A DNA stretch of 64,000 bases from Powellomyces hirtus (GCA_025526995.1 JAHLKG010000001.1:1116001-1180000), one strand, 5' to 3'; numbered from the stretch's first letter, positions 36,779 through 48,900 are shown. Notes: a model not told the origin generated them from the sequence alone. Numbers and translations: made by a program.

Positions 36779-37205
36779 GGACCGTCAAGAGGTCCTGGAA
36801 TGCCACATCAAACAAGCGAAAGACCAGTTGAAGGACCGGTCGAGGTCTGGTACGCCTCTTGGTCGCGCACGGGCGACCAGGATGTTGGATGGATTGAGAT
36901 CCGTGCTAGAGGACCGGCGGAGCTGGAAGACGGCTGTTGGGAAGGGCAAGGGTAAAGCCCAGGTGAAGAAGAAGACTGCAGACAAGAAGTCGGCAGCGGA
37001 GGTGAAGAGGATGTGGGACATCCTGGAGCGGGAGGCTCCGTATAATGATGAGGAAGAGGAGGAGGAGGAGGGGGAAGCCGAGGAGTTGGAGGGATCACCG
37101 ATCTCTCCAAGCCGACGCTCACCCTCAAGCGATGAGGATGATGGAGGAGGGGCAGGTCCATCCTCCTGGGGGGGCATAGCTTCGGGTTCCGCAATTGCAG
37201 TGTAG
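36744..37205 (+). CDS. Antisense ORF in the 3' region of Copia-1
   Basis: 153-residue frame on the strand opposite to gag-pol, between the RNase H region and the 3' LTR. Composition is protein-like: a charged helix (RQEVLECHIKQAKDQLKDR), a Lys-rich centre (GKGKGKAQVKKKTADKK), EVKRMWDILEREAPYN, then an acidic run and a Ser/Pro tail. A TTTATAATATG box lies near 36505. The facing minus frame is Pro-rich and looks like a shadow. I recognise no family. It could be a captured host gene piece. Confidence 0.4.
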   Translation: MSAAYARQFHCKDRQEVLECHIKQAKDQLKDRSRSGTPLGRARATRMLDGLRSVLEDRRSWKTAVGKGKGKAQVKKKTADKKSAAEVKRMWDILEREAPYNDEEEEEEEGEAEELEGSPISPSRRSPSSDEDDGGGAGPSSWGGIASGSAIAV

Positions 37206-40200
37206 ATGCCAAGGTAAGCCAGCGTTGTGAGTAATTCTCCTGATATTCAGCAAGTAATACTTGGGCTTGGTGTGCTTCCGTAAGCGCGCCCGCATTGCAT
37301 ATTCGTTCATCAAATATATGAGTCCCATTTGTAATCTTCAGGACAGTGTTTCGATGTTTGACAGCTGGGAAAGGCTTCGTAAAGATGTCTGCCAATTGAT
37401 CTTCTGTATTGGTGTCAATGATCTTGATAATTTGCTTTGCAAACGAATCGCGCATAGCATGGTACCGAACGTCAATGTGTTTGGTGCATTGGTTGATAGC
37501 CTTAGACTGAATCAAGGCCCCGGCGCTCTGATTATTGACATGGAGAGGGACCGGTCGAGATTTGAAATCCGGTTGAGGTCCCAAAACTTCCGCCAAGAGT
37601 TGGCGTAGCCATTTGGTTTCGTCGTGGCCGGTACTGGCAGCTATGTACTCTGCTTCGGTCGTACTTTGGGCGGTACACTTCTGCTTGCTGCTTTTCCACA
37701 GAACAGGAAACCCATTGTAAAGGGCCAAGATACCCGTAGTGGACGTACGGTCGGTGAGTTCTCCTGCATAATCCACATCCGTGAAAAAGCGTAGGCCACG
37801 CGGATCATTTCGTTCGGATGTAAACTTGAGGGCGTAATCGCGGGTACCCTTCAAATAGCGGAAAATGCGCTTAACATTGTTCCAGTCGGAGTTGGTAGTT
37901 GCGGCCACGCGGCGCGCAACGTAACCGACTGCAGTGGCGATATCCCATCGCCATGTGATGGAGGCCCAAGTGAGGACCCCCACTGCTTCCTGATACATTT
38001 TGAGATTTGTGAATGGTGTCGAATCCTCTGGGTGTTGGTTACGCGCTGACACAGCGTACGGGGTGGAGACAGGATGGCAGTCGCTCATGCCGAATTGTTC
38101 AAGAGCGTCGTCGATGTACTTGACATTTGAGATTTTGAGGGTACGAACAGGGGAGTCAAAGTCATTTTTGTAGACGAGACCAAGGTGACTGGTTACGCAA
38201 CCTTGTTCCGTAAACTTGAACTGCGAATGTAGCTCCATCTTGTTGTTCGCCAGAATCTCCGGATCCTTCGCTGCAATAAGCAGATCGTCGACGAAGACGA
38301 GAATAAGGACCAAGTTGTTGTTTGACGGAGGTGTACCGTTGTCTGTTGCGTACTTAAAAAAGATACACGGGCATACAGAAACCGCTTCGTAGCTGAGCTT
38401 TAACAGTGAAGTCTTCAAGGTCTCATACCAAAGAAGAGGTGATTGCTTCAGGCCGTAGAGAGCTTTCAGTAGCTTCAGGACCCAATCGCCTTTGGGGTGA
38501 TCCGGATCTTCGAATCCCTCAAACTGCTCGATATTGATATCCTTATCAATATCACTGTTAAGGAAGGCGGTAACAGCGTCCATACTGTGGATGTCCAGCC
38601 CGTGCTGAACACAATACGCCAAGAAAAGGCGTAGCGCTGTGAATGGTAGCGTCGGTGAGTATGTATCATCAAAGTCGCAACCAGGTTGTTGAGAGAAGCC
38701 TTGAGCCACCGCTCTGGCTTTGAACTTGTTAAAGGTGCCATCGGGATTGACCTTTGTTCGAAAGACCCATGTTGTTCCGATCACGCGTTTGTTGCGTGGA
38801 CGCTTGGTGAGCTCCCATGTACCGTTGTCGACTAGGGATTGGTACTCAATGCGTGCAGCCTTGAGAAATTCCTCCTTCTGAGGGGTTTTCATCGCTTGCT
38901 TCCATGTCATGGCGTCTCTGTTGATCATTGCTTGAGTCCGCGTGCAGGCGGCGTATGCAGCGATGGGGTCATTTCGTTGTGTGCCGACATCGTACGCGGC
39001 TACTCGATTCTCCCAGTCATCCAATGCGGTAGTATCAAGTAGTGAAAGTCGGGACTCCCAAGTAGGTTCTTAATATCCCTCCCACTTAACCAAGTACTCT
39101 TTTGTGTGCACCTTACTGCGGCGCTCGTCGATAATCGCCTCCACGGTGTATTCAACGTCATCCTCCTGACTCTCCTCATCTAGAAGGTCAAGATGTGCTG
39201 GATCCTGCTGATATTTGGGTTCGAGTCCCAAGTCTTCTTTGAAGATCACGTCTCGTGACACTTCGACCTTGTCAGTAACAGGATCCCAAACCAGATACCC
39301 CTTGGTACCTGTGGGTTGAGCATAGCCTACCAAGTAAGCCTTCTTTGCTCGATTCCCCATTTTATCTTGTCCTTTGCTTGTTAGAACGGAATACGTTACG
39401 CAACCGATACGCCGAAGATGGGCAACATCAGGACGCCGGCCAAATAGGATTTCATGCGGCGTCTTCTTGTTGATGCGGTTGTACGTGAGGGAATAGATGT
39501 AACCAGCTGCTACCAGTAGAGCAGGCCAGAACCTTTGGGGTAGTTTTGTATCCGTGAAGGTGGCGCGGACCCTGTCCAGCACCGTGCAATGCCATCATTC
39601 GGCAATCCCGTTTTGCTGACTCGAATAGGCCGCGGACTTTTGATGAGTGATACCATTTTTCAATAGGTACTCTAGAACCTCGCCAAAGTATTCAGTGCCT
39701 CGATCCGTTTGTAGAATCTTGATTTGTCGGTCATTCTGTTTCTCAATCCAAGCCTTGTAGATGAGAAACTTTTCGAGTATGACTGCTGAATCCTTTGAAG
39801 GAATAGGGAAAACAGTCACGTATCTGGATGTGTGTTCAATGAACCTCAGCAAATAGCGTGATCCTTCGTAACCAGGGATGCGAAATGGTCCCTGTAGGTC
39901 TGAATGAATCAGCTCACAGATCTCCCTGGTTTCAACGTTACCAAGGGAGAATGGAAGACAAGCAGCTTTTCCTAGCATGCAGGCTTCACAATGTTTGAAG
40001 TCACTTAGATCCCCCACTACGGACCAACTGTCCGTAACCGATGCCATCTTCTCCAGGACGTGTTTGCCAACGTGTCCAAGACAAGCATGAGCGAGTGTAG
40101 GAGAGACTTCAACCGTGCATACTTCTGAATCTGACGACAGACTTTCAGACAGTAGCGTACCTTGCAGGTAATACGCGTTGTTGCGGCGTACGCCATTGGC

Positions 40201-41415
40201 GATGTCTTTGCCGTCTCGCGTGAAAATGACGTCTCCATTCGATTTGAAGAGCACGTCAACGCCTTGATCGTTGCATTTTGCTACCGATACGAGATCTCGT
40301 CTTAATCCTGGCACATGCAGGACTCCGCCCAACTTGAGCAGATTCGGATAGTTGTTAATTTCTACTCGTACCGTACCTCGAACTGTAGAGGGTAGTGATG
40401 TTTTGTCAGCATGCATAACAGCTCTGACATCACTGTACACGGTTGAGTGATCCAAGGTCTCTTTGTGAGGTGTCATGTGGTCCGTAGCGCCAGAGTCGAT
40501 GAGGGCTTCATATGGTTGTTCTTGGCAAACCCAGACATGTAATGCTTCCACAGCATTTGTGCTAACAGCACCATCAGACGACTGCTTCGTCTTGTTCTTC
40601 TCCATCTCGGATTTGAACTTCTTTAACACTTGACACTCCTGTGTCCGGTGTTTAGGGTCTCCACAGGCCCAACAACCCGACTTGTGTGGTTGGCCTTTGT
40701 TTGATGGAGTGGATTCCTGGTCCTTCTTGCCAGTCGTTGACTTCTCCCCGTGGTTCTTGCCACCCTTTGGTTTCTTAGAGGCGTCAGTGTATGCGGCACC
40801 TGGTCGCGTATCCGTTGTGGTCCCACTAGGTTTCTTAGCCATGTTGGCGGCGATCCTGGATGTAGCGGCCTGTAAACTGCTCAAATCAGTTATGTTTTCT
40901 TCATTAGCCTGAACCAAGGCCGCAAGGTCTGGTGTTAGCGCGTTAATGAAGTAATCCTGAAGGACGTAATCCGGTGTCTTCGGCAGAGAAAATGCCAGCA
41001 TGTTGAATTGAGTGATGTACTCATCCATGCGGCCTTTGGGACGCAATTCCCGTAATTTCTGCAGCGAATCTCTTGTGTGGTTTCGTGGCGCAAAACGCGC
41101 CAGAAGGGTGGACCTAAGACCGGTGTTGGTTCTGCCTGAATCAATGTCTTCAAAGTCATGCCAAGTCGTAATTTTGTTCCTTTTACTTGGGGAGAGCGAC
41201 TGCCACCAAGTGTATGCCCATCCTGTGAGTTTCGTAGGCACAAAATCTACAAGAAACTCGGGCGGAACCATTTCGCACTTCACAACTGTCTCAATCTTGT
41301 CGAAGAACCTTCGAAGTTTGACCATATTGGATTCTCCATTGTAGGACCCAATATCTTTCAGCGTTCCATCCACGAAAGCCTTCGCACCTCGACTGTCGAC
41401 GATTTTGGTCGTCAC
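37206..41415 (-). pseudogene. Copia-1 Gag-Pol with internal chromodomain, two in-frame stops
   Basis: One frame from 41415 leftward, broken by TGA at 39595 and TAA at 39070. Order: Retrotrans_gag-type Gag (LTGWAYTWWQSLSP, LLARFAPRNHTRDSLQ), CCHC knuckle CWACGDPKHRTQEC, protease ALIDSGATDHMT, GAG-pre-integrase HHCC ending CEACMLGK, integrase IHSDLQGPF and QTDRGTEYFG. A chromodomain (YTVEAIIDERRS, EYLVKWEGY, stop, EPTWESRLSLLD) covers about 39150-39000. Then RT with FVDDLLIAAKD and RNase H with STTEAEYIAAS. Earlier Gag sequence starts at 42077 inside the primer site and reaches this frame through a shift or an intron (donor near 41580). The first stop is probably Arg CGA to TGA. Confidence 0.85.
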
Positions 41416-42069
41416 GCTGTGTATGCTCGATGTCGGTGACGTAGGGCGTCGTTCGATTGGAGAACGTTGGTGTTCCTGTTGAGTTCCAATCTCCTGATTG
41501 TACTCTGTCCACGGTTAAGCGAACCCGTCGTTGCAAGTGGGTGATGGTGTGCGTACGCACCGTTGCGCCGTACGTACCTGAGAGTTGATCAGAATGTTCA
41601 CATCCTGATCCATGCGCCATTTCATTTGGAGCATTTCCGTTAGTTGGGCTAGAGAATTCTCAAGCCGATCTATCCTATCGGGCGGACATGCACTGTGTTC
41701 GCAGATTCCCCACTTGGGAATGCCGCTGGAGTACTGTAGTTGAGCGTTCTGTGATCATCCATACTGCTTGATAGGGGACGGGTTTTGACCTTGCCATCAC
41801 GTCGGTCGATGTTTCGGATACGCCCTTCCAATGCGTCATCGCCCTCGTTGGCGTCAACACTCAAAGGGGTTGGCTCTGCCAGTGTATTGTTACCGGCAGA
41901 GTTCCCTCCATTGCTTGGTGATGTCCATTCACCAGGCACTCGTGCGCTTTTCTTAGCGGCACGATCTACGGCTTGTTGTAGCGTATTGGACCCTGGGGTC
42001 CGTCGACCCGCTAGGCGTCTTAACATACTACGAGTGTACTGGGGGCTTGTTTTGTTGCCTACCATTTCA

Positions 42070-42081
42070 GGGCTCATAACC
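42070..42081 (-). promoter_or_regulatory. Copia-1 primer-binding site (initiator tRNA-Met anticodon arm)
   Basis: GGTTATGAGCCC on the minus strand directly follows the 5' LTR. It is the complement of GGGCUCAUAACC, the anticodon stem-loop of initiator tRNA-Met, as used by Drosophila copia. Confidence 0.8.
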
Positions 42082-42333
42082 TGTTGGTCTGAGAGTATCT
42101 GGGTAGATAGTTGAGGAAGCTTTCAGGGTAGTTGACTGGGCAAAACAACGAAGTACGCTCTATTGGAGAAAAAGGGAAAAGTCCCCTCAATGTATTCAGT
42201 ATGTAAGGAAAACTACTTATATTGGAGTTGATCTCGTGGTTTGCACGTGATTGCGTGACTCATCGTAGTGGCGTAGCATACGCCCTGCAATGGCGCAGTT
42301 GTGACACAATGACAGAGTCTGTACACGCTAACA
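42082..42333 (-). repeat. Copia-1 5' LTR
   Basis: 252 bp, same ends as the 3' LTR, followed by the second GAGTT target copy. Confidence 0.9.
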
Positions 42334-42371
42334 GAGTTGGAAGCAGTCCAAAGAAGCAAGAAAGACTGTCC

Positions 42372-43519
42372 CAATGGTTGGTTAAAAATGTGGGCAAATG
42401 CAATTGCAAAAATGCAATGGCAATGGCGAAATGTCGTGGGGGTGGGCTCAAGTACGAGATAAATACAGCCTACCTTATGTAAGAGACATTCCAATGGAGT
42501 CCAACCAAGTATCAGTTAATTGAGGCCACAGTGAGTGCTGTAAGCAGTGAAATACCTACGGTATTTGAGCTTTTCGTAGATAAATGTGTGGTTGACTATC
42601 TAGTGCAGATACCTGGGTGGCGGTGAGCCCCACTAGGTATTTGGTTATGTAAGCTTATGTAAGGTCACGTGTATTTGTGGCCTTGGCTAGGCAATGTGGC
42701 TTGCGACGTGGCCAAGGTGACCGAAAGTTTAGGTATTGTTATTTACGCAGTACTCTGTGCACTCATCTGCCCTGTCACATTAGAAAAGTCGTAGCAGTGT
42801 ATTGAGATACAACCTGAGCCTGCATTGTGAAATGGCCATAAAGGCATACATATATACATATCTTTTTCGACTAGTCAAGAACATAAAGGCAGACGCGCCT
42901 ATAAGCGATTACCTTAATTGTTCAAAAGTGACCCTCAAACTACCCCGCAGGTTCACAACTGCCAAGAGATCATCTCCACGTTGCTATAGATAAAAACCAA
43001 TCTCTTATATAAGGAGAGGGAAACAGATCCCCCTTTTGAGATACAGGGACAATCTATCACGTGATTGCCTTTCCCTATAAAAAATCAAAGACTTTGACAC
43101 CTTGTTTCCTTCCCTTTTCTTGTCACATTTCTAAATCGGAACCCTCTATTGTGACTCTTGCTTGAATAGAACTCCTAGTTCAATCCTTCCGCTTGGAAAC
43201 TCTGGCACCTCACATGCATGGCCTTGATCTGTGTCTTGGCTTCACAATATTGGAATACTAAGGATTATCTTTTCAATGATCATCTTCTCAACCTTAACCT
43301 AGATTAAGGATGGCATGTGAAAAATGTCACCATGTGAACAGGACGGTAGATATAGCAGTTTTCATCATCAAACCCAACTCTAAAATTCAAAACTTGAATA
43401 ACCTACAAACGTCTCATCTATGTGCATACTTCATTTAGAGGTTAAACAATCCATTACAGTTCTTTGCAACACTGTAGACAAAATCTTACCGATATAGTTA
43501 TCAACAGACTGGTTGAATT
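42372..43519. other. AT-rich non-coding region
   Basis: No ORF of note. The start continues the Crypton flank. The rest is AT-rich sequence with no repeat I can pair inside the window. Confidence 0.4.
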
Positions 43520-44254
43520 TATTGGAGATATTGGCATTTACCAGTACTTTATTGACAAATGCAGAGGAATGGCTGAAGTTCTGACAGACTGCTTGTTTGG
43601 CCTTTGTGAGGTTACAGAGCTCTTCTATGAATGCAGACAATGATGTAGCTTTGTTAAATGCAAGGTGATGTATGTATGTGAACATATTTCAAGTTCTTAA
43701 GTTCTTAAGGTCTTAAATATGAATGTTTGTCGAAAAACATATCTAGCATTTTTTTTGCTGACTTGATCCATTTCAAATCAGCACATTACCTATTGAAATG
43801 TTGCACTTTGCATACTCAACGTGAATCCTTACATTAAATCCTAACTTGGATTCTCTGACTAGAACGCGTGACCGTGATACTGATAATGCCAAGAGCTGAA
43901 TTGAATCACGTGTGATCACGTGATTGAAGGGAAAAGTAGATTAGAATGCTTGCGAAGCAAAACAGTACCGACAAGACTTAAGACATAATAATACTTTCTC
44001 ATACATCACATCTCCGTGTATCTGACAATGCTACACCGTCATCTGCATCACAGAAGAGCTCTGTAACCCCCTACAAAGGCAATACAAGCAGAGTGTCCTC
44101 GAATTCAGTCAATCCTCTGCATTTCCGATAAAGTACTGGAAACGCCAATATCTCCATTATTACCAGTATGTCAGTCACCATAATGAGCAGAGATTCCACA
44201 TTAGAATCTAATATAAGGACCAACGTTGAGTATAATAGCTTCAATATTCCAATA
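43520..44254 (-). repeat. Degenerate solo LTR of the TATTGGA family, interrupted
   Basis: Minus orientation: start TATTGGAATATTGAAG at 44254 with ACTCAACGTT, and end ATATCTCCAATA at 43520. Its two halves flank the plus-oriented copy at 43791-44159. The right half is only about 90 bp, so internal sequence has been lost. Confidence 0.65.
43791..44159 (+). repeat. Solo LTR of the TATTGGA family, nested
   Basis: 369 bp, starts TATTGAAATGTTG, ends ATATCTCCATTA, with perfect TTACC target duplication (43786-43790, 44160-44164). Clearly homologous along its length to the 366-bp insert in the Copia-3 gags (shared ATCACGTGTGATCACGTGAT and CATCACAGAAGAGCTCTGTAA). Confidence 0.8.
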
Positions 44255-44944
44255 CACCCCTTAGCAGAGCAATCAATCCATGATGAAAAGAATTTACTTA
44301 TTCAGGAGCACTCCTGTTGACATTTGCGTTAGTGACGTATTGATGTTGTCATATTGCTGAACTCACATCTTTTCACAATGGTACTTGAAGGCCGGTGTAC
44401 CAATACTAGGTCCATTGCCAGAGTCTTCTTATTTGGAGCGTCTCTATGTTTAATTCGAACTCTAAAAGAAGATCCTTCTTGAATACACCTTTGAAGGCAC
44501 ATTCCTCTTTTGTTCTTGACTGCAGAGCAGTTCTCATCACGTAACAACCCTCCTGGGCCATTCCTAAGGCATTAATCCTTGCACAATCTGTATGATTGCT
44601 TTAATACCTTGCAGAGCTTTCTCCGCATGTGCCTAGGCTTAGGCTGGTGAGCCATGCCTCACTACATCCTCCTTGGATGCGCTACTGCCTTGTAGGCTCA
44701 AATTTCTTTTGCAAGGTGCTGCGTCCTTAAGCCAGGCAACTGTAGGATATCAAATGCTGACCTGATCATGAGAGTATGGCGACAACAAGACAGTCCTGGA
44801 GTAGGTTGCAGTAGCCTCCGGTGTTTAGCCTTTTCAGTCCACAGCGACTGTGTATTATTTTGTTGACGCGACTTTGTCAGATAGCCTATTTAATTTGTTC
44901 AGTTTCTGTTGAGTAGCCCCCACTGTGGTCCATAGAAAATAAAA

Positions 44945-45310
44945 TATTGGAGATATCAGTGTTTTCAGTACTTGGTTGGCAATGCAGAAAATTGGCCAAG
45001 ATTTGGATCCTCTGTTTGTATTGTCTTTGTAGGTTGTTTTAGAGCTCTTTTGTGATCCAGATGACCATGTAACATTGTCAGAAGCATGGTGATGTATGTG
45101 TGAAATGTATATTCTATGTCTTAAGTCTGAACAAGAAAGTTTCGCTTGTCAAGTGAGACTATCTACTATTTCTTCAATCAGAGGATCACAGATGAGTCAG
45201 TTCAGCTTGTTGCATCACTGGGATGTCAGTCATGCTTCCTGAGCATAGATTCCAAGTGAGGATCTAATGTAAGGATGAACGTTGAGTTTGCAATCCCCAA
45301 TATTCCAATA
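44945..45310 (-). repeat. Solo LTR of the TATTGGA family
   Basis: 366 bp in minus orientation, exactly the length of the gag inserts. Ends TATTGGAATATTGGGG and ATATCTCCAATA. I find no matching target duplication, so it is old or rearranged. Confidence 0.75.
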
Positions 45311-45437
45311 TGAACACTAATACCTGCCTTATAAATGTTCCCAGCCAGGCTGACCTTTCAAAAGGTGTCACCACTTGGAATTTCCCCTCTCTCTTTTTTC
45401 CTTTGCAGCTGATCACAACAGCAACAGTATAACAACA

Positions 45438-45596
45438 ATGGCTGATGCCACCAATGATTCCTCTTCTCCTCCCAAAAACATCCCCACTACCATAGGCACG
45501 TGCCGCAGACCAACAACTCCAGAAAAGCACTACCAAAACAGCTCCAGCCTGCTTGGGTGTGTAGAAACCAATGTTCTTCCTTCAGTTACAACAATC
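45438..45596 (+). CDS. Short 5' gene fragment cut by the Copia-2 LTR
   Basis: After a CTTTGCAG acceptor-like site, Met 45438 opens MADATNDSSSPPKNIP, which runs to the LTR border. It may be the first exon of a lost gene. No family is visible and it is short, so I give it little weight. Confidence 0.2.
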
Positions 45597-45990
45597 TGTT
45601 GAACAGGTATGATCAGGAAGCTCTGCAAGGTGTTGAATGGAAACTGTTTTATTATTTGAAAGGGAGGAGGCAGGGATCACTGGCCTTTTATAGGAGACTA
45701 TTGATACACTGCCAAGGATGCCAAGTCCCTTGCAGACCCTGGCTGAGCAGTGCCAAGCAATGCTGAGTTTTCTATGGGCGCTCTAAGGCTGTTCTGAGCA
45801 TTGCCAAGATTGTTGGCAGAGGTTCAAGTTCAAACAACACAGCCTCAGAATGTAACCTACCACCATTTGGTCAGCTGTGGCTCTATCTAACTCAAAGAAG
45901 GCTTGTTGGCTGCTGCACAATCTGGGCTATTCCAATGATGCCCACAGTCTGAGGATTGTGCGCCTACAGACAAAGATACAGACATCAGCA
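45597..45990 (-). repeat. Copia-2 3' LTR
   Basis: Minus strand: begins TGCTGATGTC right after a GAGTGGAGG polypurine tract and ends GTTCAACA at 45597. A TATAAAAG box lies near 45690. The 5' LTR is missing. Confidence 0.6.
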
Positions 45991-45997
45991 CCTCCAC

Positions 45998-48900
45998 TCA
46001 GACAACAGAGTTGATTCCCAGGCCCAGCTTCTTACACAGCTTTGCAAACTGGGGGCTGTGCAACAGCTTGGTGAGTAGATTGGCTGTCATGTCCTTGGTG
46101 GAGCAGTCCTCTAGATCCACAAGTTGATTGGTAATGGCTTCACAGATGAAGTGGTGTCTGATGTCAATGTGCTTGGTCTTGGCATGGCTTGTGGAGTTCC
46201 TGGCAAGCGCAATGCACCCCTGGTTGTCCTCATAGATTTTGCAAGGCAATCCCTGAGGGTAGCCTAGATCTGCCTGAGCCAAATTGCCTCTTTGCAGGCC
46301 TGAGTGAGCGCCATGTACTCTGCCTCAGTGCTGGACAGAGCCACAGTGGGCTGGTGCCTGCTTTGCCAGGCTACAGGGCCTTCAAATATGAAGACAAAAC
46401 CAGTGGTAGAGCGCCTGGGGTCTGGGCAGCCAGCCCAGTCCAAGGCAGAGTACCTTTCCAGGTCTGGGACCATGCTGAAGGATCCTCCCAGCTCAAGAAC
46501 AGTGCTCCAGGGTGCCTGACACATAGCACAGAATGTGCTTTACAGCTTGCAAGTGTCCACGCCCAGGGTTGGCCATCAACTGGCTCACACTGCCCACAGA
46601 GGCTGCGGGATCGAGCCTAGTGCCAAGCATGCCAAAGATCAGGCTGCCAACAGAACTCCGGGAGGGTATGCTTGCCATCTGGGTGCTCTCCTCATCGCTC
46701 TGGGGCTCCATGGCCTTGGTCAAGCGAGTGGAGGTCTCCATTGGTGTGCTGACTGGTTTGCAGTTGTCCATGCCATAACTGGCAAGCATCTTCTGGAGAT
46801 GATGCTTCTGAGAGAGCCACAGGTGACAGTTGGGTCGGTCCCTGGGAGTCTCAACTTCGAGAAACAGGTCCACAGCGTCCATGTCTGTCATCTTGAACTG
46901 TTTGGAGAGCTCAGTCTTGATGTGGTTGATCTGCACCATGGATTTCGATGCCAGAATCATGTTGTCCACATAAACCAGCAGATACAGGACGCTCCTGGGA
47001 TCTTGAGCATGCAGGGCGTGGATGCAATTGTCAGCATTGCTCTGCACAAAGCCCAGCTGCTTGAGGCAATCATCAAGAAGCTGATTTCAGTTGTGAGATG
47101 ACTGCTTGAGACCGTACAGGCTGCAATGAAATCTGCAAACCAGATCCTCCTGCCCAGCAATGGCAAAGCCCACAGGCTGCTCCATATAGATCTTTTCCTC
47201 AATGTTGGGGTTAAGGAATGCTGTTACAACATTGTATCTGCGCCAGTTCCATGTTCTCAGGGGCTGCAATAGCCAGAGCCGCTCTGACAGAGCTGAACTT
47301 GGCCACAGGGGCAAAGGTCTATAATCAACTCCCTTTGTTGAGAGAAACCTTTGGCAACCAGGCGGGCCTTGTAGCGCTGGAGTGAGCCGTCTGCTGCTCT
47401 CTTGTTCTTGATGACCCACTTGCACTTGATGGGCTGATGGCCTACAGGCAAGGGAACGAGATTCCAGGTGTGGTTGGCATGCAGGCTGCTTACATCATGG
47501 GCTTTGAGAACAGCCTTGAGGGAGGCAGGTTCGTCCTCTCCAGGTGCAATAGCCTCAGCCAGCAGACCAGTCCCTGACATCCAGTACTTTCAATGGGGCT
47601 GTCGGATGAAGGCTGAGCTCTGTTCAGGCACTTTGGAGGCCTTAGGCTTCCTGGGAGCAGAGGGGATTGCTCCCTCAGGGCTGGGCTGGTGCTCCTGAGC
47701 ATCCTCAAAGTACTCCATTTGCTCAGAGCCAGCATCCAGCTTGTCTCCCTGCTCAGAGGCATCCTCCCCTGCCTCCCCTTGCTGAGAAAAGTCATCTTCA
47801 GCCTCTGTCAGCTCATCTGCCATTTCAGGGGAAGCCTGGGCAGCAGGAGCTGGCCAGCCAGGATCTCCAGCAAGAGACTCCTCATCTAACTGGATGTCTC
47901 TGCTCTCAATCAGCTTGCCAGCAGCCTTGTCCCACAGTCAATAGCCCATTGTAGCCTGGCTGTAGCCCAGGAAGGTGCATCTGGTGGTGTTTGGACCAAG
48001 CTTGTGCTGGTTCTTCTTGAGAGTGGAAACATAGGCTGTGCAGCCAAAGATGCAAAGGTGCTAAATGTTTGGACGAGTGCCTGTCCAGATCTGCCAGGGT
48101 GTGGCCTTGTTGTGGAGTGCTTGAGTGGGGCTTCGGTTCCTCAGATATGCAGTTGTCATGAGCGCTTCACCCCAGAACTTGTAGGGAAGTCCAGCTTGGA
48201 GCAGCAGGCATCGAACAATCTCAACAAGGGTCCTGTTCAGGCGCTCTGCAACACCATTCTAGTGAGGTGTGACAACAGAACTGAGCTGGTGTCAGATGCC
48301 CAAGGACTGAGTGAAGTTTGGGAACGCCTTGGACAGGTATTCTCCACCATGGTCAGACTGAAGAACTTTGAGCAAACATCCTGTCTCTGTTGCAGCTGCT
48401 GCAGCCAAGATTTTGAAGGTGGGAAGTGTCTCTGCCTTGGTCTTGAGCAGATAGGGGCAAACTGCCCTGCTCTTGTTGTCAATGAAGAGGACAAAATAGC
48501 AAGCTCCTCCAATTGTGAGCGTCCTCATTGGCCCACAGACATCTGAACGCACCAGTTCCAAGACTCCTGAAGCCTGGGATGAGCGCTCCTTAGGGAAGGG
48601 CAGCTTTGTGGTCTTGCTAAAGCACAGGTTGAGCCAGGCCCTTCCTGGCCATAAGCTGGACACTCTGACGGTTGAGATGCCCCAGGCGTCAATGCCAGGT
48701 CTCCAAAGTTGCTGCAGCTGTGCTGACGGCAACAGCATGGCACTGGGCAGCAGCATTGGGAGGTTGTCCCAGGGCATAAAGGCCCTCCTGACAGTTGCAA
48801 CTGAAAGCAAGCACACCCTTACTGATCCTGATTTCACATCTTCCCCCAACAAACTGGATGTTGGCTCCTGCTCCCTCCAGTTGAGCAACTGACCAAAGGC

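Larger units (their letters stand above)
36151..42333 (-). mobile_element. Copia-1, chromodomain-bearing Copia retrotransposon
   Basis: Complete insertion of 6,183 bp in minus orientation, with 252-bp LTRs (36151-36402 and 42082-42333) starting TGTTGGTC and ending CTAACA, and a perfect 5-bp target duplication GAGTT (36146-36150 and 42334-42338). Domain order Gag-PR-INT-RT-RNaseH is Copia. The LTRs differ at a handful of sites, so the insertion is not brand new. It landed in the third unit of the Crypton array. Confidence 0.92.

Noticed and set aside
36808..37200. Pro-rich C-terminal extension of the Copia-1 pol frame as a real domain
   Set aside because: It is low-complexity and complementary to the more protein-like plus-strand ORF; the RNase H region already ends before it.
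39000..41415. Copia-1 as a Ty3/gypsy chromovirus because of the chromodomain and Gag type
   Set aside because: Integrase precedes RT and the protease/GAG-pre-integrase and RNase H motifs are of Copia type.
43431..43685. 84-residue minus-strand ORF
   Set aside because: Lies in and next to a degenerate solo LTR; it is a chance frame.
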